DNA of 64,000 nucleotides. It comes from Micromonospora costi (GTDB lineage Bacteria; Actinomycetota; Actinomycetes; Mycobacteriales; Micromonosporaceae). Under the pieces are notes generated by a model that worked only from the letters and a program-made list of their open reading frames with translations, did no database searches and had not been told where the DNA came from. Where the stretch lies: the NCBI RefSeq assembly GCF_003626655.1, contig NZ_RBAN01000004.1:496001-560000 (forward strand), given 5' to 3'. The number at the start of each line of letters is the position of its first letter. The stretch's first letter is position 1. Made by a program: the position numbers and the translations under genes. Shown in pieces: positions 60,136-64,000 of the stretch.

Positions 60136-61313
60136 CGGACCCCTTCGATGACGTTCGATGCCAGGTCGCGCGGGTAGCGGGTGAGCCGGCGCGGGCCGGC
60201 TTCCTCCACCAGGACCGTGTCGGAGATGCGGTAGCCGGCGTGGCCGGGTACGTACACGCCGGGCTCGCTGGAGAGCAGCATCCCGGGAGCGAGCACGGTG
60301 TCGTCGCCGTCCTCGACCCAGGGCGCCTCGTGGTTCTGCAGACCGATGCCGTGCCCCTGCCGGTGCCGGATGTAGTCGGCGAGTCCGTGCTCCCGGAGCA
60401 CGTCCAGGCAGATCCGGTTGACCTCGGCGCAGGTACGGCCGGCGATCAGCGCCTCGGTGCCGACCTGCTGCGCCTCGCGGTCGGCCTCGTAGTACCGCAC
60501 CTGCTCGGCCGTCGGCTCGCCGATGATGAAGGTGCGCTCGCTCTCCACGAACCGGCTGGCCACGGCCGCGCCGAGCGAGAGGATCAGGGTGTCTCCGGGT
60601 TGGACACGCCGGCGGGTCGGCACCCCGTGCGGCAGCGCCGAGTTCGGGCCGGCGTAGACCAGTCCGCCCGCCAGTTTCGTGGTGTAGACGACGAGGTCGT
60701 ACTCGGCGTACATCCGGTCGGTGCCGTACCCGATCACGTGGCGTGCGATCTCGTCCTCGCGCGGCAGCGGTCCCCCGCCGGCCAGCGCGTCCTCGATGAG
60801 CGACCGGCCGGCGGCCAGCATCTCGTCGCAGATCCGCGCGGCCGCCTCGTGGAACGGAATCTCCTCCGGGAACTTGCGCAGCCGCAGCCGGGCCACCGCG
60901 TCGGTGGTCTCCAGGGTGGCGCCCGCGATGGCCTGCAACAGCAAGCGGTACGTGCCCACCGACACGCCGGCGCTCAAGCCGATCCGGCGGGTACGGCCGC
61001 CGGGCCGGGGCAGCGCCGAGGCGAGGGTCTGCTCGGCGGTGACGACCCCCGGGTACTCGAAGTAGCTGACGATCGGCACCCGGACGCCCTGCTGGGCGGC
61101 GTACTCCTCGTCGAGCCGGGGGATGACCAGCAGCGGCTCGCCGTCGCGTGGCATCCAGAGGTAGACGGGCCGTTCGGTGGCGATGTAGAAGAAGCCGCTG
61201 AGGAACGCGACGTCGGCCGGTGACGTGGCCAGGAACCCGTCCAGGCCACGCTCGTCGAGCGCCTCGGCGAGCCGGGTCCGCACACTGGTGTAGAAGCTCT
61301 CGGGCAGTCGCAT
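60132..61313 (-). CDS. M24-fold (aminopeptidase P/creatinase-like) hydrolase with altered metal site
   Basis: 393 aa. N-terminal creatinase-N domain about 1-140, C-terminal pita-bread domain. The catalytic His229 (NSALPHG) and His321 (GHGIGL) are present, and Glu350 (SSEPGVYV). But the dinuclear metal ligands differ: Ser246 for the first Asp (ILSLGA), Glu257 for the second (FVESERTF), Ser364 for the last Glu (YRISDTVLV). Creatinase and ectoine hydrolase relatives also lack the metal centre. ATG 61313, 2 bp after the permease stop. Confidence 0.88.
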   Translation of the reverse strand: MRLPESFYTSVRTRLAEALDERGLDGFLATSPADVAFLSGFFYIATERPVYLWMPRDGEPLLVIPRLDEEYAAQQGVRVPIVSYFEYPGVVTAEQTLASALPRPGGRTRRIGLSAGVSVGTYRLLLQAIAGATLETTDAVARLRLRKFPEEIPFHEAAARICDEMLAAGRSLIEDALAGGGPLPREDEIARHVIGYGTDRMYAEYDLVVYTTKLAGGLVYAGPNSALPHGVPTRRRVQPGDTLILSLGAAVASRFVESERTFIIGEPTAEQVRYYEADREAQQVGTEALIAGRTCAEVNRICLDVLREHGLADYIRHRQGHGIGLQNHEAPWVEDGDDTVLAPGMLLSSEPGVYVPGHAGYRISDTVLVEEAGPRRLTRYPRDLASNVIEGVR

Positions 61314-61315
61314 GG

Positions 61316-62197
61316 TCAGCCTCCGTTGCGGCGGGGGTCGCGGGTGTCGTTGAACCGCATGCCGGCGACGGTCGCCGCGAGGACGAGCAGCAGGATCGCC
61401 AGGGACGGGAAGAGCGTCTGCCACCAGGCGATGGCGATGACGCCGCTGCGTTGGGCGTTGAGCAGGATCCGTCCCCAGGACCAGGCGTCCGGGTCGCCGA
61501 GGCCGAGGAAGCTCAGACCGGCCTCGGAGATCACCGCCCGGGAGGCCGTGAGCAGCACGCTGACGATCACCAGCGAGACGACCGCGGGCAGGATCTCGCG
61601 GGTGACGATGCGCCAACCGGACGCGCCGAGCACCCGGGCGCCGTCGATGTACGGCATGGCGCTGACCACCAGGCCCTGCGACCGGATGAGCCGGGCGACC
61701 TCGGGCCAGGCGAAGAATCCGATGATCAGGGTCAGCGTCCAGACGCTCGGGTTGACCACCGCGGCCAGCATGATCATCAACGGCAGGGTGGGCAGCGCCA
61801 GCATGACGTCGGTGATCACGGTGGCGACGGCGTCGATCGGCCGGAAGTAGGCCGAGGCCAGGCCGATCGCGGTACCGAGCACGATCGCGATCAGCGAGGC
61901 GGCCAGACCGATCACCAGGCTGGTGCGGGTGCCCCAGACGACCTGGGCGAAGATGTCCTGCCCGAGGTCGTCGGTGCCGAACCAGTGGGCGCCGGACGGG
62001 GACTGCAGCACGTCCGGTCCGGCGCCGGCGGGCTCGGCGGCGATCAGCGGCGCGAAGACCGCCATCACCACCATCACGACCAGCACCAGCACGGACAGTG
62101 CCGCGGAGGGTTGGCGCAGGTAGCCGTACCAGGACCGCCCGGTGGCGACCGGGACGACCGGCGGCACCGCCTGCTCGGTCAGCACGGGGGCGCTCAC
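61316..62197 (-). CDS. Peptide ABC transporter permease, OppC/DppC type
   Basis: 293 aa. N-terminal helix (LSVLVLVVMVVMAVFAPLIA), then the loop HWFGTDDLGQDIFAQVVWG typical of DppC, and the inner-membrane domain with EAA loop ARVLGASGWRIVTREILP. GTG 62197. It follows the OppB gene by 61 bp, and the M24 gene follows 2 bp after its stop. Confidence 0.93.
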   Translation of the reverse strand: MSAPVLTEQAVPPVVPVATGRSWYGYLRQPSAALSVLVLVVMVVMAVFAPLIAAEPAGAGPDVLQSPSGAHWFGTDDLGQDIFAQVVWGTRTSLVIGLAASLIAIVLGTAIGLASAYFRPIDAVATVITDVMLALPTLPLMIMLAAVVNPSVWTLTLIIGFFAWPEVARLIRSQGLVVSAMPYIDGARVLGASGWRIVTREILPAVVSLVIVSVLLTASRAVISEAGLSFLGLGDPDAWSWGRILLNAQRSGVIAIAWWQTLFPSLAILLLVLAATVAGMRFNDTRDPRRNGG

Positions 62198-62258
62198 GGC
62201 ACCCTCCCTTCGGGAGTAGCGGCGGACGGGTTGGGGCGAGGCGCGGGGGTCGGCGCGT

Positions 62259-63212
62259 TCACAGGCGGATCCGGGGGTTGAGGACCGCGTAGAACATGTC
62301 GGTCAGCGCGTTGGCGATCACCACGGTGACGGCGAGCATGATGAAGGCGCCCTGCAGCACGGGGTAGTCCTGCTGCCCGACGGCCTCGTAGATGAGCCGG
62401 CCGACTCCGGGGTAGGCGAACACCGTCTCGGTGAGAACGGCGCCGCCGACCAGGGTGCCCAGTTGCAGACCCATCAGGGTCAGTGCCGGCAGGATGGCGT
62501 TGCGCAGGCCGTGCTTCCAGACGCGGCGCCGCGCCGAGAGGCCCCGGGCCTGGGCGGCCCGGATGTAGTCCTCGCCGAGCACCTCGATCATGTTGGTCCG
62601 CAGCGTCAGCGCGTACGGGCCGAGCTGCACCAGCACCAGCGACAGCACGGGGAGCACCAGGTGGTGGACGAGGCTCAGGTAGGCGGCCGCGCCACGGGTG
62701 TCCGGGTCGATGGCGCCGCCGATCGGGAACCAGCCGAGCCGGGCCCCGAGGAAGACGAGCAGCAGCATGGCGACGCTGGGCACGAAGAGCGCGTGCCCGC
62801 CGATGCCGAGGGCCTGGAGCGTACGGTCGAGCCACCGGCCCCGGTGCACGGCGGCGGAGACGCCGATCGGGATGCCGACGGCGATGGTGATGACGAACGC
62901 GCTGCCGGCGAGCAGCAACGTCCAGGGCAGCCGGTCGACGATGATGTCGGCGACCGGTTGGATCTGCCGGAACGAGATGCCCAGGTTGCCGTGCAGCAAC
63001 TCACGCAGGTACGAGACGTACTGCTCCCACAGGGGACGGTCGAGGCCGTACGTCTTGAGCAGCGCCGCCTGCATCTCCGGCGTCATGTCCCCCTCGACCA
63101 TCAGGGTCGTGGGGTCCCCCGGCAGCAGCCGGAGCAGGAAGAACGTCGAAGTGATCGCAATCCACACGGTCAGGACGGCCTTCAGTGCCCGACTGAGCAC
63201 GAAACGCGCCAC
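62259..63212 (-). CDS. Peptide ABC transporter permease, OppB/DppB type
   Basis: 317 aa. DppB N-terminus MARFVLSRALKAVLTVWIAI, LPGDPTTLMVEGDMTPE and YGLDRPLWEQYVSYLRELL, six or so helices. EAA loop EDYIRAAQARGLSARRRVWKHGL. Separated from the binding-protein stop by 27 bp. Confidence 0.94.
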   Translation of the reverse strand: MARFVLSRALKAVLTVWIAITSTFFLLRLLPGDPTTLMVEGDMTPEMQAALLKTYGLDRPLWEQYVSYLRELLHGNLGISFRQIQPVADIIVDRLPWTLLLAGSAFVITIAVGIPIGVSAAVHRGRWLDRTLQALGIGGHALFVPSVAMLLLVFLGARLGWFPIGGAIDPDTRGAAAYLSLVHHLVLPVLSLVLVQLGPYALTLRTNMIEVLGEDYIRAAQARGLSARRRVWKHGLRNAILPALTLMGLQLGTLVGGAVLTETVFAYPGVGRLIYEAVGQQDYPVLQGAFIMLAVTVVIANALTDMFYAVLNPRIRL

Positions 63213-63239
63213 GGGGGACCCCTCCTCTCCTGGCTTCGG

Positions 63240-64000
63240 CTACTTGACCGGGGTGACCTGGGCCAGCGAGTACGCGGTGACCATGCCGAGCAGGTCCGAC
63301 GGCGACGGGACGAAGCCGGTGAACTTGCTGGCGTTGTAGGCGAACTGGAAGTTCTCCACGTACAGCGGGGTCAGGTACGCCTGGTCGTGCACGACCTTGT
63401 CGATGTTCTTGATCTTGACCTTGAACGCCTCGGCGTCGGTGGTGCCGGCGGCGTCGTTGATCAGCTGGTCCATCTCCGGCGACTCGAGCAGGTTGTAGTT
63501 GATGCCGCCCGGGTTGCTGGACAGGTAGGTGCTGCGCAGCTGGTCCATCGGGTTGTCGAAGACACCCCACTGGGACGCGTCGATGTCGTACTCGCCGTTC
63601 TTCGTGCGGGACAGGAACGTGTTCCGCTCGACGCACTCGTTCTCCAGCTTGATGCCGGCCTTCGCCGCGCTCTCGCGGAAGAGCTGCACCACGCGGGTGA
63701 TGTTGGCGTTCGACTGGTCGCACGCCACACCGAAGCTCAGCTCGTCGAAGAAGCCATCGCCGTTGCCGTCCTTGTAGCCGGCGGCGGTCAGCTTCGTCTT
63801 CGCCCCGGCCGGGTCGAACGGGTACGGCTGGATCTCGGTGTTGTCGTAGTCGGAGAAGATCGGCGAGATCGGCCCGGCCATCTGCTGGCCGTCACCCTGC
63901 AACACCGCCGAGATGATCGACTTGGTGTCGACCGCCATCGACAGCGCCTGCCGGACGTCCTGGTCGGCCAGGTACTTGTTCTTCATGTTGTATGTCAGGT
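63240..64000 (-). CDS. Extracellular solute-binding protein family 5, C-terminal part (5' end outside window)
   Basis: Peptide-binding subunit for the operon below. About 253 codons visible; the frame is open at 64000. The family signature around residues 1-25 of the visible part reads KNKYLADQDVRQALSMAVDTKSI, and Cys residues (GVACDQSN, NECVERN) may pair. The internal ATG at 63986 is not the start, as reading continues LTYN before it. Start, signal peptide and promoter lie beyond the window. Confidence 0.92.
   Translation of the reverse strand, partial: LTYNMKNKYLADQDVRQALSMAVDTKSIISAVLQGDGQQMAGPISPIFSDYDNTEIQPYPFDPAGAKTKLTAAGYKDGNGDGFFDELSFGVACDQSNANITRVVQLFRESAAKAGIKLENECVERNTFLSRTKNGEYDIDASQWGVFDNPMDQLRSTYLSSNPGGINYNLLESPEMDQLINDAAGTTDAEAFKVKIKNIDKVVHDQAYLTPLYVENFQFAYNASKFTGFVPSPSDLLGMVTAYSLAQVTPVK

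Overview
The window is high-GC DNA with dense, short-spaced genes, many GTG starts and typical actinobacterial families (SARP/AfsR regulators, ROK regulators, an AfsQ-like two-component system, a CmtR-like metal sensor, MFS and secreted S8 proteins). It reads as a chromosomal segment of a filamentous actinomycete, most likely of the Micromonosporaceae; the genus is an inference from general protein character, not a database result. I found no rRNA, tRNA, CRISPR array, phage genes or transposase. One 165-bp MITE-like element is present.

Layout. 1-5195 (minus): a dipeptide/oligopeptide ABC importer (binding lipoprotein, two permeases, a fused double ATPase cut by the window edge). It diverges from 5485-9083 (plus): ROK repressor, MlrC-family hydrolase, ROK sugar kinase. 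9160-14838: secreted sugar-dehydrogenase-type protein, an acetoacetate-decarboxylase-like protein without lysine, and a large secreted PA14/propeller/CBM/DUF1080 protein. 14993-16499: small cysteine-pair protein, CGNR regulator, and a lipoprotein built from two FtsX-extracellular-type domains.

16609-20526 (plus) is the most striking block: a translationally coupled operon of membrane acyltransferase, alanine/serine racemase, Van-type D-Ala-D-X ligase and VanX-type D,D-dipeptidase. Together these resemble a vancomycin-resistance (VanT/VanC/VanG-like) cell-wall-precursor pathway in which VanT is split into two genes. It is followed on the minus strand by a cyclase-family hydrolase and an AfsQ1/AfsQ2/lipoprotein signalling operon (21678-24321), then a PAP2 phosphatase.

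25623-38845 is a mosaic of housekeeping and accessory genes: a polytopic membrane hydrolase, an orphan ATP-synthase-b-like protein, a TetR/SDR divergon with two palindromic operators, an Nramp Mn/Fe importer, an NDH-2 dehydrogenase with a DtxR/IdeR-like iron box, a D-amino-acid oxidase and a GH15 enzyme. 38925-44575 carries two paralogous SARP/NB-ARC regulators flanking an ECF-like sigma factor and the MITE-like element. 44621-55210 holds a secreted S8 protease, an MFS exporter, a dehalogenase-like hydrolase, a MerR/methyltransferase divergon, and a CmtR-like sensor coupled to a CDF metal exporter broken by an in-frame amber codon.

55275-64000 (minus) is a second peptide-import operon, running binding protein, two permeases, M24 protein, alpha/beta hydrolase, two ATPases, M19 dipeptidase and a GntR regulator. 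Uptake and intracellular peptide breakdown are encoded as one unit. The M24 member has lost three of the five usual metal ligands.
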